DNA from: Piscinibacter sp047602365
Lineage (GTDB): Bacteria > Pseudomonadota > Gammaproteobacteria > Burkholderiales > Burkholderiaceae_C
Reading direction: 5' to 3'
DNA length: 64,000 bases
Assembly: GCA_047602365.1 (NCBI GenBank)
Contig: JASGHM010000002.1
Coordinates: 372,001 to 436,000, forward strand
Part shown: in pieces, positions 35,360-43,115 of the stretch
Position numbering within the stretch: the stretch's first letter is position 1
Layout of the letters: each line of letters starts with the position of its first letter
The notes under the pieces: model-generated
Seen by the model: the letters and a program-made list of their open reading frames with translations, nothing else
Told to the model about the DNA's origin: nothing
Database searches by the model: none
Position numbers and translations under genes: made by a program

Positions 35360-36262
35360 TCAGTGCGAGCCGGCGGCGCGCGGCGCCAGGCCCTGCAGGT
35401 GCAGGTACAGCGCCTGCAGGTCGACGTCGCTCATTTCCTTCAGCGCGCCGAAGGGCATCACCGGGCTGACGGCGCTGCCGTCCGGGCGCTTGCCGCTGCG
35501 CATCATCGCGACGAACTGCGTCGCGTCGGCATAACGCGGCATCGCGCTGCCCTCGCCCGAGGTGAGGTTGGCGGCGGCCGGCCAGTCCGGCGGGGCGCCG
35601 GGAATGCGGCCACCCGACAGGCCTGCGCCGTGGCAGCCGATGCAGGCGTTGGCGACGTAGGCGCCGTGCTCGCGCGAGACGGCCTCGGGGACCGGTGTCG
35701 ACGGCGGCAGCCCATGGTCGATCTTCTGCGCCGCGTCCTTCAGCGCGCCGGCGCCGTACAGCGCGCGAACCGGCAGCGGCAGATCGATCTGCGCCGGTCC
35801 GCCGTCGGCCGGCGGCATCTGCTTCAGGAAAGCGACCAGCGCCGCGAAGTCGTCGTTGGTCAGGCGGTTGTAGTCCTCGCTGGGCATGATGAACAGCGGC
35901 CGGCCGCCGGGCGCGACACCGTGGCGGATGGTGCGGTCCCAGTCGTCCATGCGGTAGGCCGCCACCACCGCGCTGCGCGGCGTGATGTTCGGCGCGTGGA
36001 TGCGCAGGCCCTTGCCGTCGTCCAGGAAGGTGCGGCCGGCGCCGTCGTTGCCGTGGCAGTCGGTGCAGCCACGCGAGCGGAACAGGTAGCCGCCGCGATC
36101 GACGGCTGCTGCATCGCTGCGCACGGCGACGCTCTGCAGCGCCACCTCGACGTGGCGCTGCGCCTTGCGGTGGCCGTTGGCCACCAGCAGCGCCACCGCG
36201 GCGACGATCAGGATCACGAGTGCGAGCAGGCCCCAGCCGGCTCGCACGAGCCAGGTCTTCAT
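35360..36262 (-). CDS. Membrane-anchored dihaem cytochrome c
   Basis: 300 residues. One N-terminal helix (about 6-30, WGLLALVILIVAAVALLVA) anchors two cytochrome c domains in the periplasm. The haem sites are RGCTDCHGN (near 66-71) and NACIGCHGA (near 205-210). Met residues in FIMPSEDYN and SPVMPFGALKEMSD sit where sixth ligands are expected. The arrangement resembles cytochrome subunits of alcohol or sorbitol dehydrogenases, but no dehydrogenase is next to it. It follows the hemerythrin-domain gene by 26 bp. Confidence 0.87.
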   Translation of the reverse strand: MKTWLVRAGWGLLALVILIVAAVALLVANGHRKAQRHVEVALQSVAVRSDAAAVDRGGYLFRSRGCTDCHGNDGAGRTFLDDGKGLRIHAPNITPRSAVVAAYRMDDWDRTIRHGVAPGGRPLFIMPSEDYNRLTNDDFAALVAFLKQMPPADGGPAQIDLPLPVRALYGAGALKDAAQKIDHGLPPSTPVPEAVSREHGAYVANACIGCHGAGLSGGRIPGAPPDWPAAANLTSGEGSAMPRYADATQFVAMMRSGKRPDGSAVSPVMPFGALKEMSDVDLQALYLHLQGLAPRAAGSH

Positions 36263-36288
36263 GATGGTTCGGTCCCGGGTCGGAGGGG

Positions 36289-37026
36289 TCAGCGGAAGTT
36301 CACCAGTCCGGGCTGCTGCGGCACGCCGAGGGCGCGCGCCAGCTTGTCCCAGGCGGTGTCGTCCAGGTGCGGTCGGATGACGTCGAGCGCGGCCTGGAAG
36401 GCCGGCGCCGGCGCACCGGCCTGCATGCCGGCGAGCATCTCGGCCCGCTCCGCCGGCGACGAGGCCGGGATCATCCAGCGCATCACGACCATGCTCTCCT
36501 CGGGCGGCAGGCTGGCGACGATGCGGTGGTGCAGCCCTTCCAGCTCGTCGTCGCTGTAGTGGGCCCACAGCGCGGCGTTGTTCTGCGTTTCCTCGAAGTT
36601 CATGTGCTGGAAGTTGTCGGCGACGAACAGGGCCAGGTGGCGGTACAGGCGCAGTGCCAGTGACGGCCGGGCATCGGCGTCGGCCTGGGCGACACGGCGG
36701 GCGTCGGTGCGCAGCGCCTCGATGTGCGCGAAGTGCTCGACGTGGTCGCCGGCGGTGCGCGTCGCGCCGCGCGGCAGGCGGGCCTCGATCGCGGCGTGGA
36801 TGAAGTCATTCTCGTGGTGGATGTGCTGCTCGCACAGCGCCATCAGGTCCTCGAACTGGCCGAGCGCGCGGGCCATGTCGGCGGCGTCGTTCGTGTCCAT
36901 GCGGCCAACGCGGTGCAGCGTGTCGCTCATGAAGTGGCGCAGCGCCTTGTGGATGCCGACGTAGATGTCGTGGCGGGCAGCGGCGGTGGCCTGGGTGGCG
37001 GGGCGGGTGGCGGTCGCGGTGCTCAT
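36289..37026 (-). CDS. Hemerythrin-domain protein
   Basis: 245 residues, cytosolic. Helices 1-4 carry His and Glu residues in a hemerythrin-like order: DIYVGIHKALRHFMSD, QHIHHENDFIHAAIEAR, DHVEHFAHIEAL, and DNFQHMNFEETQNNAALW. The C-terminal part (about 165-245) lies beyond the four-helix unit. It probably holds a di-iron site; related proteins handle O2, NO or damaged Fe-S clusters (inference). AAGGAA precedes the ATG. It leads an operon with a dihaem cytochrome c and a lipoprotein, and the 56 bp element at 37086-37141 lies 59 bp upstream. Confidence 0.82.
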   Translation of the reverse strand: MSTATATRPATQATAAARHDIYVGIHKALRHFMSDTLHRVGRMDTNDAADMARALGQFEDLMALCEQHIHHENDFIHAAIEARLPRGATRTAGDHVEHFAHIEALRTDARRVAQADADARPSLALRLYRHLALFVADNFQHMNFEETQNNAALWAHYSDDELEGLHHRIVASLPPEESMVVMRWMIPASSPAERAEMLAGMQAGAPAPAFQAALDVIRPHLDDTAWDKLARALGVPQQPGLVNFR

Positions 37027-37085
37027 GGCGGGTTCCTTTCGGTCGGTGTCGGGGGTGGGTCGATGTCGCCGCGTCTCGTCGCGGC

Positions 37086-37141
37086 ATGGTTGTCAGTGTT
37101 CCGTCGGGGCGCTGCACGGGCATCGCCCGGAGGAGCCATCC
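37086..37141 (-). promoter_or_regulatory. 56 bp conserved upstream element, copy A (hemerythrin operon)
   Basis: Plus-strand form: ATGG-N2-GTCAGTGTTCC-N16-GGCATCGCCCG-N2-GGAGCCATCC. All 36 named positions and every spacer length are identical in copy B at 38617-38672. It sits 59 bp before the hemerythrin start codon on the minus strand. Fixed spacing between short blocks points to protein binding or a promoter with operator. The regulator is unknown. Confidence 0.55.
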
Positions 37142-37160
37142 GGCGGGCCATGGCCCGCCG
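37141..37160. repeat. 20 bp perfect palindrome
   Basis: CGGCGGGCCATGGCCCGCCG reads the same on both strands. It begins 10 bp after the minus-strand gene that ends at 37171 and directly adjoins element A. It may help end the upstream transcript or bind a dimeric protein. Confidence 0.5.
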
Positions 37161-37170
37161 TGGCCAGGGC

Positions 37171-38190
37171 TCAGAGGTCCTCGAACTTCCAGCTCAGCTG
37201 GGCCTTCAGCGTGCCGTCGGTGCGGCCGCGGCCGGCCTCGCGCGACGACACCATCGGCAGCGTGGTGCTGGCGCTGCCGGCGCGCGGCGCCTGGCGGGTG
37301 CGCTCGGCCATCCACTGCGACACCTGGGCCAGGCCGCCGAGGCGGTCGACGCTCTGGGTGCTGCGGCCGCGCTCGGTGTGCACCGAGCTGACCATCGGCT
37401 CGGGCAGCCCGAAGCCGGTGTCGGTGGTGATCGTGCCGCTGCGCAGGTCCAGCACCAGCTGGAAGCCCAGGCAAAGCAGGCGGGTCTCGTCGGCGCCGAG
37501 CGGCTGCGGGTCGCGACGGACGATGCGCCAGGGCACCGGCCCCTGCACGTCGGCGTAGCGGCCGTCGATGACCTCCTCGACCTGCACCTCGAACTTCGCA
37601 TCGCAGCGGTCGATGCCGGCGTAGTTCAGGTAGCGGGCGTCCTCGCCGTCGTCCTCGGGGCCGGCGGTCTGGGCGTGCCGTACCAGCTGGGCCTGGCGGG
37701 CCGGGTCGGGTGTGACCCGGGCGGCCACCTGCGGCGCGAGCATGCGCATCAGGCAGTCGCGGTCGGTGCCGCAGGCGGCCTGGGCCTGGCGCGCCATCTC
37801 CATCTGCCTGGCCATGTCCATCGGCGGCGGCGCCGAGGCCTGCGGCTTGCGTGCCTGGGCCTGGGCCACCTTCGCCTGCACCTGGGCGGACTGCGCCATC
37901 ATCTTCTGCGCATAGTCGGGCGCCTTGGTGTTGACCGTCATCGGGTCGCCCTCGGCGCGCAGATACGTGACCAGCTTGTAGCGGCGCTTCAGCGTCGTCT
38001 GGCTGCTGTCGCCGGCGTCCTGCCAGCGGCTGCTGCCTTCGAGTTGCAGCTCGATGGTCAGGCGGCCGCGGCGTTCGGCGGCCTGTGCCGGCAGGACCAG
38101 CAGCGACCAGCCCAGCAGGGCCAGCAGCAGCGGGATCAGCACGCTCGCCGGCAGCAGCGGGCGCAGCGGTTCGGTGGGGTGGTGTTTCAT
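37171..38190 (-). CDS. Hypothetical exported protein
   Basis: 339 residues with a signal peptide (about 1-38, cleavage after VLPAQA). The next part begins as a beta-rich segment (GRLTIELQLEGSSRW). A Met/Gln/Ala-rich helical stretch follows (about 90-140, KMMAQSAQVQAKVAQAQARK and MARQMEMARQAQAA), then a C-terminal beta-rich region ending WKFEDL. Cys pairs occur in ACGTDRDC and in DRC and LLC, so disulfides in the periplasm are possible. I recognise no family. GGAGAG precedes the ATG at 38190. It follows the cupin gene by 25 bp. Confidence 0.65.
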   Translation of the reverse strand: MKHHPTEPLRPLLPASVLIPLLLALLGWSLLVLPAQAAERRGRLTIELQLEGSSRWQDAGDSSQTTLKRRYKLVTYLRAEGDPMTVNTKAPDYAQKMMAQSAQVQAKVAQAQARKPQASAPPPMDMARQMEMARQAQAACGTDRDCLMRMLAPQVAARVTPDPARQAQLVRHAQTAGPEDDGEDARYLNYAGIDRCDAKFEVQVEEVIDGRYADVQGPVPWRIVRRDPQPLGADETRLLCLGFQLVLDLRSGTITTDTGFGLPEPMVSSVHTERGRSTQSVDRLGGLAQVSQWMAERTRQAPRAGSASTTLPMVSSREAGRGRTDGTLKAQLSWKFEDL

Positions 38191-38215
38191 GGCGGACTCT
38201 CCGGACGGCGGGTTC

Positions 38216-38578
38216 TCAGGTGGTCAGGGCGGCGGCGGGGCCGTCCAGCGGGCGGGGGGCCTGCGTGCAGACCCAGACGAGGTACAGCGGCGCGCCGCCG
38301 TTGTTGGCGATGCGGAAGCAGCAGCCGGCGGGGATCAGCAGCGTGCAGGGCGCCTGGAAGCGCTGCGGCCCACCGTCGACGAGCAGCTTGCCGGCGCCTT
38401 CGTGGGCGATCGCCACCAGCTCGCCGCCGTGCTGCATCTCGCGCGTCGCCGCGCCCGGGTCGAGGCGCGTCGTCCAGACTTCGAAGGCGGCGATGCCCTG
38501 TTCGCGCCCCACGGCGACCAGGCGGTGCTCGCCGTCGGCGTGCTCGCAGCGCAGGTGGGCGTGGTGGACGATGTGCAT
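38216..38578 (-). CDS. Cupin-domain protein
   Basis: 120 residues, one small beta-barrel. The cupin motif 1 region is degenerate (TREMQHGGELVAIAHEGAGKLLVDG) with a His and a Glu that could bind a metal; motif 2 region is PCTLLIPAGCCFRIANNGG. His residues cluster near the start (HIVHHAHLRCEHADGEHR). Its ligand is unknown. It heads a two-gene operon, and element B lies 38 bp upstream of its ATG. Confidence 0.7.
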   Translation of the reverse strand: MHIVHHAHLRCEHADGEHRLVAVGREQGIAAFEVWTTRLDPGAATREMQHGGELVAIAHEGAGKLLVDGGPQRFQAPCTLLIPAGCCFRIANNGGAPLYLVWVCTQAPRPLDGPAAALTT

Positions 38579-38616
38579 TCGGGGCGCGCCATCGGGCGGC
38601 GCGGTTGGCAGTGACG

Positions 38617-38672
38617 ATGGACGTCAGTGTTCCCGCGGCGCGCCGCCGCGGCATCGCCCGATGGAGCCATCC
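38617..38672 (-). promoter_or_regulatory. 56 bp conserved upstream element, copy B (cupin operon)
   Basis: It has the same blocks and spacers as copy A. It lies 38 bp before the cupin start on the minus strand and 41 bp before marC on the plus strand. Because copy A has only a minus-strand gene near it in the downstream sense, the minus-strand operons are the more likely shared targets. Confidence 0.55.
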
Positions 38673-38713
38673 ATGGGCCATGCGGCGCCACGCTGCCGCA
38701 CAATCGCCGCCCC

Positions 38714-39307
38714 ATGGACCACAGCTTTCTTTCCGCCCTGATCCTGCTGCTGCTCGTGCTCGACCCGCTGGGCAGCCTGCCGATCTTCATCCCGATCATG
38801 AACAGCGTGCCGCGCGAGCGGCGACGGCAGGTCGCCATCCGCGAGGTGGTGATCGCCTTCGTGGTGCTGCTCGCCTTCATGTTCACCGGCGAGGCCTTCC
38901 TGCGCGTGATGCACCTGTCGGAGCGTTCGCTGGAGGTGGCCGGCGGCGTGATCCTGCTGATGGTGGCGATCCGGATGATCTTCGGCGCCGAGGGCGGGGT
39001 CTACGGCATGCCCGAGGGCAAGGAGCCGCTGATCTTCCCGCTGGCCGTGCCGCTGCTGGCCGGGCCGTCGGCGATGGCCACCGTGCTGCTGCTGGCCTCG
39101 CGCCAGCCCGAGCGGGTGCTGACCTGGGTGGCGGCGCTGACCGTCGCGATGGCGGTGTCCGGTGCGGTGCTGCTGCTGTGCGAGCGCATCCGCCGGCTGC
39201 TTGGCGACTCGGTGGTCGCGGCGACGGAAAAGCTGATGGGCCTGGTGCTCACCGCGATCGCGGTGGAGATGATCCTCGCCGGCCTGAAGCGCTACTTTCT
39301 CGGCTGA
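38714..39307 (+). CDS. marC: MarC family integral membrane protein
   Basis: 197 residues with six hydrophobic segments. The start (LILLLLVLDPLGSLPIFIP) and the second-half repeat (PLAVPLLAGPSAMATVLLLA) with the internal pseudo-symmetry of two three-helix units are typical of MarC/YhgN proteins. The E. coli protein was once linked to multiple antibiotic resistance, but its real function is unknown. The gene is monocistronic and ends 25 bp before a strong terminator. Confidence 0.85.
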   Translation: MDHSFLSALILLLLVLDPLGSLPIFIPIMNSVPRERRRQVAIREVVIAFVVLLAFMFTGEAFLRVMHLSERSLEVAGGVILLMVAIRMIFGAEGGVYGMPEGKEPLIFPLAVPLLAGPSAMATVLLLASRQPERVLTWVAALTVAMAVSGAVLLLCERIRRLLGDSVVAATEKLMGLVLTAIAVEMILAGLKRYFLG

Positions 39308-39332
39308 CCGTCCCGGCCGCCGGGGCAAAGAA

Positions 39333-39360
39333 AAAGGGCCGGTCTGTCGACCGGCCCTTT
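39333..39360. terminator. Bidirectional intrinsic terminator between marC and porin
   Basis: A perfect 12 bp stem (AAAGGGCCGGTC and GACCGGCCCTTT) with a 4 nt loop. A-rich sequence on the left gives a U-tract for minus-strand transcripts, and TTT on the right serves the plus strand. It lies between two convergent genes. Confidence 0.85.
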
Positions 39361-39382
39361 CGGACGCTGTGAACTTCCGGGA

Positions 39383-40387
39383 TCAGAAGTTGTGGCGCAC
39401 GCCAGCGGCGAACGAAGAGAACTTCGTGCCGGCGGTGGACACGCTGTAGGCGGCGTTGTCCTTGTTGTCGACCTGGGTGTAGAACGCGTACACCTTGGTG
39501 CGCTTGCTCAGGTTGTAGTTGTAGCCCAGGGTGAACTGCGAGGCGTTCGAATCGTCGACCGTCGCGCCGTTGACCTTGGCCTTGCCGGCGATGCCGTAGT
39601 TCACGTGGAACTCGTTGGCACCCATGGCGTACATGCCCGAGAAGCGCAGCAGGTTGCGCTTCGATTCCACGCCGGCGGCGTCGGTCTTCGTGTTCACGAA
39701 GTACGCGCCGACGGTGAACGCGCCCAGCTCGTACAGGCCGCGGACGCCGAACTCGCTCGACTTGTCGTCCTTGGTGAAGCCAGCGGCAGCGGTACCGGCC
39801 GGAGCCGACACGTAACCGGCGCCCAGGTGCAGCGGGCCCGCGTCGTAGTTGGCGGCCAGGACGATGGTCTTGCGCTTGTAGGTGTTCTCGGCCAGGCCCA
39901 GTTGAGCCTCGCCGGTGAAGCCGGCAACGGTCGGCGACGTGTAGGCGATCGTGTTGCGGACGTCACCGGTGTACGGGTAGAACGCATCCGACGACGTGCC
40001 CGTGTCGTGGTTGTGCATGCTGATGTAGTCAGCGGTCGCGAAGTAGGCAGCGGTCGGGCCCATGTTGCCCAGGCGCACCTTGCCGAAGCCGCCTTCCAGG
40101 CCGACCCAGCTCTCACGAGCCCAGAAGCCGGTCTGCGATTGCGTGCCGGTGTCGGGGTTGAAGCCGTGCTCGAGCAGGAACGACGCCTTCAGGCCGCCGC
40201 CGAGGTCTTCGGTGCCCTTGAAGCCGATACGCGAGGCGTTGTTCTGCAGCGCGGTGATGCTGGTGTCGCCGTCCTTCTGGCGCTCGACAGTGACGTTCAG
40301 GCGGCCGTAGACCGTGACGCTGCTTTGGGCCAGGGCGGTGCCGCTGGCGAGGGTGGCCAGGGCGGCCAGGAAGAGAGAGCGCTTCAT
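39383..40387 (-). CDS. Gram-negative trimeric porin (OmpC/Omp32 type)
   Basis: 334 residues with a signal peptide (MKRSLFLAALATLASGTALA). The mature start QSSVTVYGRLNVTVER, then NNASRIGFKGTEDLGGGLKA and FLLEHGFN, are standard for 16-strand porins of Burkholderiales. The SSDAFYPYTGDVRNTIAY region contributes to loop 3 in the pore. The protein ends in AAGVRHNF, with the terminal Phe needed for outer membrane insertion. AAGGA precedes the ATG. It is likely one of the most expressed genes here, consistent with its own terminator. Confidence 0.93.
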   Translation of the reverse strand: MKRSLFLAALATLASGTALAQSSVTVYGRLNVTVERQKDGDTSITALQNNASRIGFKGTEDLGGGLKASFLLEHGFNPDTGTQSQTGFWARESWVGLEGGFGKVRLGNMGPTAAYFATADYISMHNHDTGTSSDAFYPYTGDVRNTIAYTSPTVAGFTGEAQLGLAENTYKRKTIVLAANYDAGPLHLGAGYVSAPAGTAAAGFTKDDKSSEFGVRGLYELGAFTVGAYFVNTKTDAAGVESKRNLLRFSGMYAMGANEFHVNYGIAGKAKVNGATVDDSNASQFTLGYNYNLSKRTKVYAFYTQVDNKDNAAYSVSTAGTKFSSFAAGVRHNF

Positions 40388-40516
40388 GAAGATCCTTTTG
40401 GTCTTGAAACACAACCGGTAGACACATGTCACCGGACCGGAAGCCCGCATCTTAATGACTGATCGAGGAAAACCCGCAGGTTCGTTGCTGCAGCGCGACA
40501 ACCAGGTGACGAGCGG

Positions 40517-41269
40517 TCAGCGGCCGCGCAGGTGGGAGGGGGCTTCCAGGCGCTTGGCCAGCATCGACAGCGTCAGCGTCAGCACCAGGTAGACGGCCGA
40601 GATCGCCAGGTAGGGTTCCCAGTAGCGCGAATAGGCGCCCGCCACGGTGCGGGCCGCCAGCGCCAGCTCGGCCAGGCCGATCGCCGACACCAGCGACGAG
40701 TCCTTGATCAGCGTGACGCCTTCGTTGACCAGCGCCGGGATCATGCGCCGGAAGGCCTGCGGCAGCACCACGAAGCGCATCGCCTGCGGGTGGGTCAGGC
40801 CGAGGCTGTAGGCGGCCTGGGTCTGGCCGAGGTGGATGCTCTGGATGCCGGCGCGGAAGATCTCGGAGATGTAGGCGCCGGCGTTGAGCGTCATCGCCAG
40901 CGCGCCGGAGAAGAACGCGCCGTGCGACTGGCGGAACTCGCGGGCGGCGTCGCCGGCGAGCAGCAGGCCGTTGTCCGGGTGCACCAGCGCCGGCATCAGC
41001 GCGAAGTGCACCAGCAGGATCTGCACGAACAGCGGCGTGCCGCGGAAGAAGGTGACGTAGCCCAGCGTCACCGCCCGCGCTGCCTTCAGCAGCCAGGCGA
41101 GCGGGACGGACTTGGGCGGCGGGGCGTCGCGTGAACTGCTGACCAGCCCGAGCAGCACGCCGAGCAGCAGCCCGGCGCCGATCGAGACGATGGTCAGCTG
41201 GATCGTCATCCACAGGCCGTTGAGGAACAACGGCCCGTAGCCGGCGAGGATCTCCCAGCGCAGGTCCAC
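40517..41269 (-). CDS. Amino-acid ABC transporter permease (HisM/GlnP type)
   Basis: 250 residues from a GTG. Five or six transmembrane helices are present. The LWMTIQLTIVSI start and the EAA loop (YISEIFRAGIQSIHLGQTQAAYSLGLTHPQAMRFVVLPQAFRRM) are characteristic. It should move a polar amino acid with the binding protein encoded 18 bp upstream. No ATPase gene is adjacent, so the ATP-binding subunit must be encoded elsewhere. An insert between helices (LVHPDNGLLLAGDAAREFRQ) is longer than usual. Confidence 0.88.
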   Translation of the reverse strand: MDLRWEILAGYGPLFLNGLWMTIQLTIVSIGAGLLLGVLLGLVSSSRDAPPPKSVPLAWLLKAARAVTLGYVTFFRGTPLFVQILLVHFALMPALVHPDNGLLLAGDAAREFRQSHGAFFSGALAMTLNAGAYISEIFRAGIQSIHLGQTQAAYSLGLTHPQAMRFVVLPQAFRRMIPALVNEGVTLIKDSSLVSAIGLAELALAARTVAGAYSRYWEPYLAISAVYLVLTLTLSMLAKRLEAPSHLRGR

Positions 41270-41287
41270 GCGCGCCCCCCGCGCGGC

Positions 41288-42154
41288 TTACTTGGACGCA
41301 GCCGCGGCCGGGGCGGCCGGCGCAGCGCCGAAGTACTTGGCGTAGATCTTGTCGTAGCTGCCGTCGGCCTTGATGTCGGCCAGGCCCTTGTTCAGCTTCT
41401 CGAGCAGCTCGGCGTTGCCCTTCTTGACCGCGAAGCCGTACTGCTCGGGGGCGAAGGCCTTGTCGCTGACGGTCTTGAACTTGGCACCCGGGTTGTTGGT
41501 CACGTAGTTGATGACCACGCCGTTGTCGGCCACCACGGCGTCCACGCCGCCGGCTTCCAGTTCCTTCAGCGCCAGCGGGGTCGACTCGAAGCGCTTCACG
41601 TTGGTGCTGTTCTTGCCCTGCTGCTTGGTGACAACCTCGTCGCCGGTGGTGCCGGTCTGCACGCCGACCTTGAGCTTCTTCAGGTCGTCGAACTTGCTCA
41701 CCTTCGAGGTCGCCTTCACGGCGATCAGCTGGTAGGCGTCGAAGTAGGGGTTGGTGAAGTCCATCGTCTGCTTGCGCTCGTCGGTGATCGTGATCGACGA
41801 GGCGAGCAGGTCACGGTCGCCCTGCTGCAGCGAGTTGAAGATGCCTTCCCACGGGGTGTTGACGAACTTGACCTCGATGCCGGCCTTCTGGGCCACGGCG
41901 GTCACCACGTCGACGGTCAGGCCGACGATCTCGCCCTTCTCGTTCTGCGACTCGAAGGGGGCATAGGCGGCGTCGGTGCCGACCGCGTAGACCTTGGCCG
42001 GCGGCGGCGCGGCGGCGACCGAGGCGGCCGGGGCCGGCTCGGAGGCGGCAGGCGCGGCCGCTTCCGGGGCCTTCTTGCCGCAGGCGGCGAGCAGCACGCC
42101 TGCGAACAGCAGGCCGGTGGTTTGCAGGAATCGACGGGTGGTGATGGTGGTCAT
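41288..42154 (-). CDS. Amino-acid ABC transporter substrate-binding lipoprotein
   Basis: 288 residues. A lipoprotein signal with lipobox LLAAC is followed by an Ala/Pro linker and a type II periplasmic binding domain: VGTDAAYAPFESQNEKGEIV, GLTVDVVTAVAQKAG, DLLASSITITDERKQTMDFT, VGVQTGTTGDEVV and ADNGVVINYV. The Arg in the TDERKQ block usually grips the ligand carboxylate. The ligand is probably a polar amino acid; the exact one cannot be named. It leads a two-gene unit with the permease. Confidence 0.9.
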   Translation of the reverse strand: MTTITTRRFLQTTGLLFAGVLLAACGKKAPEAAAPAASEPAPAASVAAAPPPAKVYAVGTDAAYAPFESQNEKGEIVGLTVDVVTAVAQKAGIEVKFVNTPWEGIFNSLQQGDRDLLASSITITDERKQTMDFTNPYFDAYQLIAVKATSKVSKFDDLKKLKVGVQTGTTGDEVVTKQQGKNSTNVKRFESTPLALKELEAGGVDAVVADNGVVINYVTNNPGAKFKTVSDKAFAPEQYGFAVKKGNAELLEKLNKGLADIKADGSYDKIYAKYFGAAPAAPAAAASK

Positions 42155-42274
42155 GAAGTCCTCGGTGAAGGATTGTCGGGAGCCCGGCCGGATCGGCCTT
42201 CGGGCGTGGCGCGCAGTGTAAGCGGGAGGCGTGCCAGCCCCGGGCCGCGGCAGCCCGGGAATGCCCTCGTGCGC

Positions 42275-43066
42275 TCAACCGCTGACCTGGGTCAGATAGG
42301 CGATCTCGGCGTCGCTGAAGCCGGCAGCGCGGCGCGCCGCGTCGTTGAAGGGCGGGCGCAGGCGTGGCGCGGCGTATCGCTCGACCAGGCCCGGGTAGAT
42401 CGCCACCGGGTCCAGCCCGGCACGCTCGCAGGCGAAGCGGTACCAGCGGTTGCCGATCGCCACATGGCCGATCTCGTCGCGCAGGATCACGGCCAGGATC
42501 TCCACCGCGCGGGCGTCGCCCGCCTTGGCGAGCTTGGCCTGCAGCGGCGGGGTGGCGTCCAGCCCGCGCGCTTCCAGGGTGCGTGGCACCAGCGCCATGC
42601 GTGCGACGAGGTCGTGGGCGGTGCGTGCGGTCATCGTCCACAGGCCGTCGTGGGCGTCGAAGTCGCCGTAGTCGTGGCCGAGCGTCAGCAGGTGTTCGCG
42701 CAGCAGCGTGAAGTGCAGCGACTCCTCGGCGGCGACGCGCAGCCAGTCGCGGTAGAAGGACTCGGGCAGGCCGGCGAAACGCCAGACGGCATCGAGCGCG
42801 AGGTTGATCGCGTTGAACTCGATGTGGGCGATCGAGTGCAGCAGCGCGGCGCGACCTTCGAGCGTGAAGGGCGAGCGCGCCGGCACGTCCTTCGGCTGCA
42901 CCAGGCGCGGCCGCGCCGGGCGGCCCGGCAGGCCGGGCGGTTCGGCCAGCGAAGCGCCGGCGTCCACCGGCAGCGCGGGCTGATCGAACAGCGCGCGCAC
43001 CGCCGCCGCCTTGGCCACCGGATCGGCGATCAGCAGCAGTCGCAGGGCCTCGGCGCGCAGTTCCAT
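42275..43066 (-). CDS. DUF455 ferritin-like protein
   Basis: 263 residues from the ATG at 43066. Glu/His pairs typical of a ferritin-like di-iron fold are visible: SIAHIEFNAINLALDAVWRF, RVAAEESLHFTLLREHL, and ILRDEIGHVAIGNRWY. DUF455 proteins are conserved in proteobacteria and have been loosely linked to tRNA-modifying MiaE because of the fold; the function of this one is unknown. GATAAT ends only 7 bp before the ATG, so the mRNA may be almost leaderless or the true start may be further inside. It is divergent from the decarboxylase gene, 49 bp away. Confidence 0.82.
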   Translation of the reverse strand: MELRAEALRLLLIADPVAKAAAVRALFDQPALPVDAGASLAEPPGLPGRPARPRLVQPKDVPARSPFTLEGRAALLHSIAHIEFNAINLALDAVWRFAGLPESFYRDWLRVAAEESLHFTLLREHLLTLGHDYGDFDAHDGLWTMTARTAHDLVARMALVPRTLEARGLDATPPLQAKLAKAGDARAVEILAVILRDEIGHVAIGNRWYRFACERAGLDPVAIYPGLVERYAAPRLRPPFNDAARRAAGFSDAEIAYLTQVSG

Positions 43067-43115
43067 CGCCCGATTATCGGCGGCGGTCCGGCGGGCCCTT
43101 GTTAAGCTCGCGGCC

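Noticed and set aside
37086..37141. Sigma-54 or ECF promoter in the shared element
   Set aside because: The GG and GC positions do not have sigma-54 spacing, and no common -10 follows GGAAC in the two copies.
38617..38714. Element B as a marC operator
   Set aside because: Copy A has no equivalent plus-strand gene close by, so a shared target on the minus strand is the simpler reading. A role for marC is not excluded.
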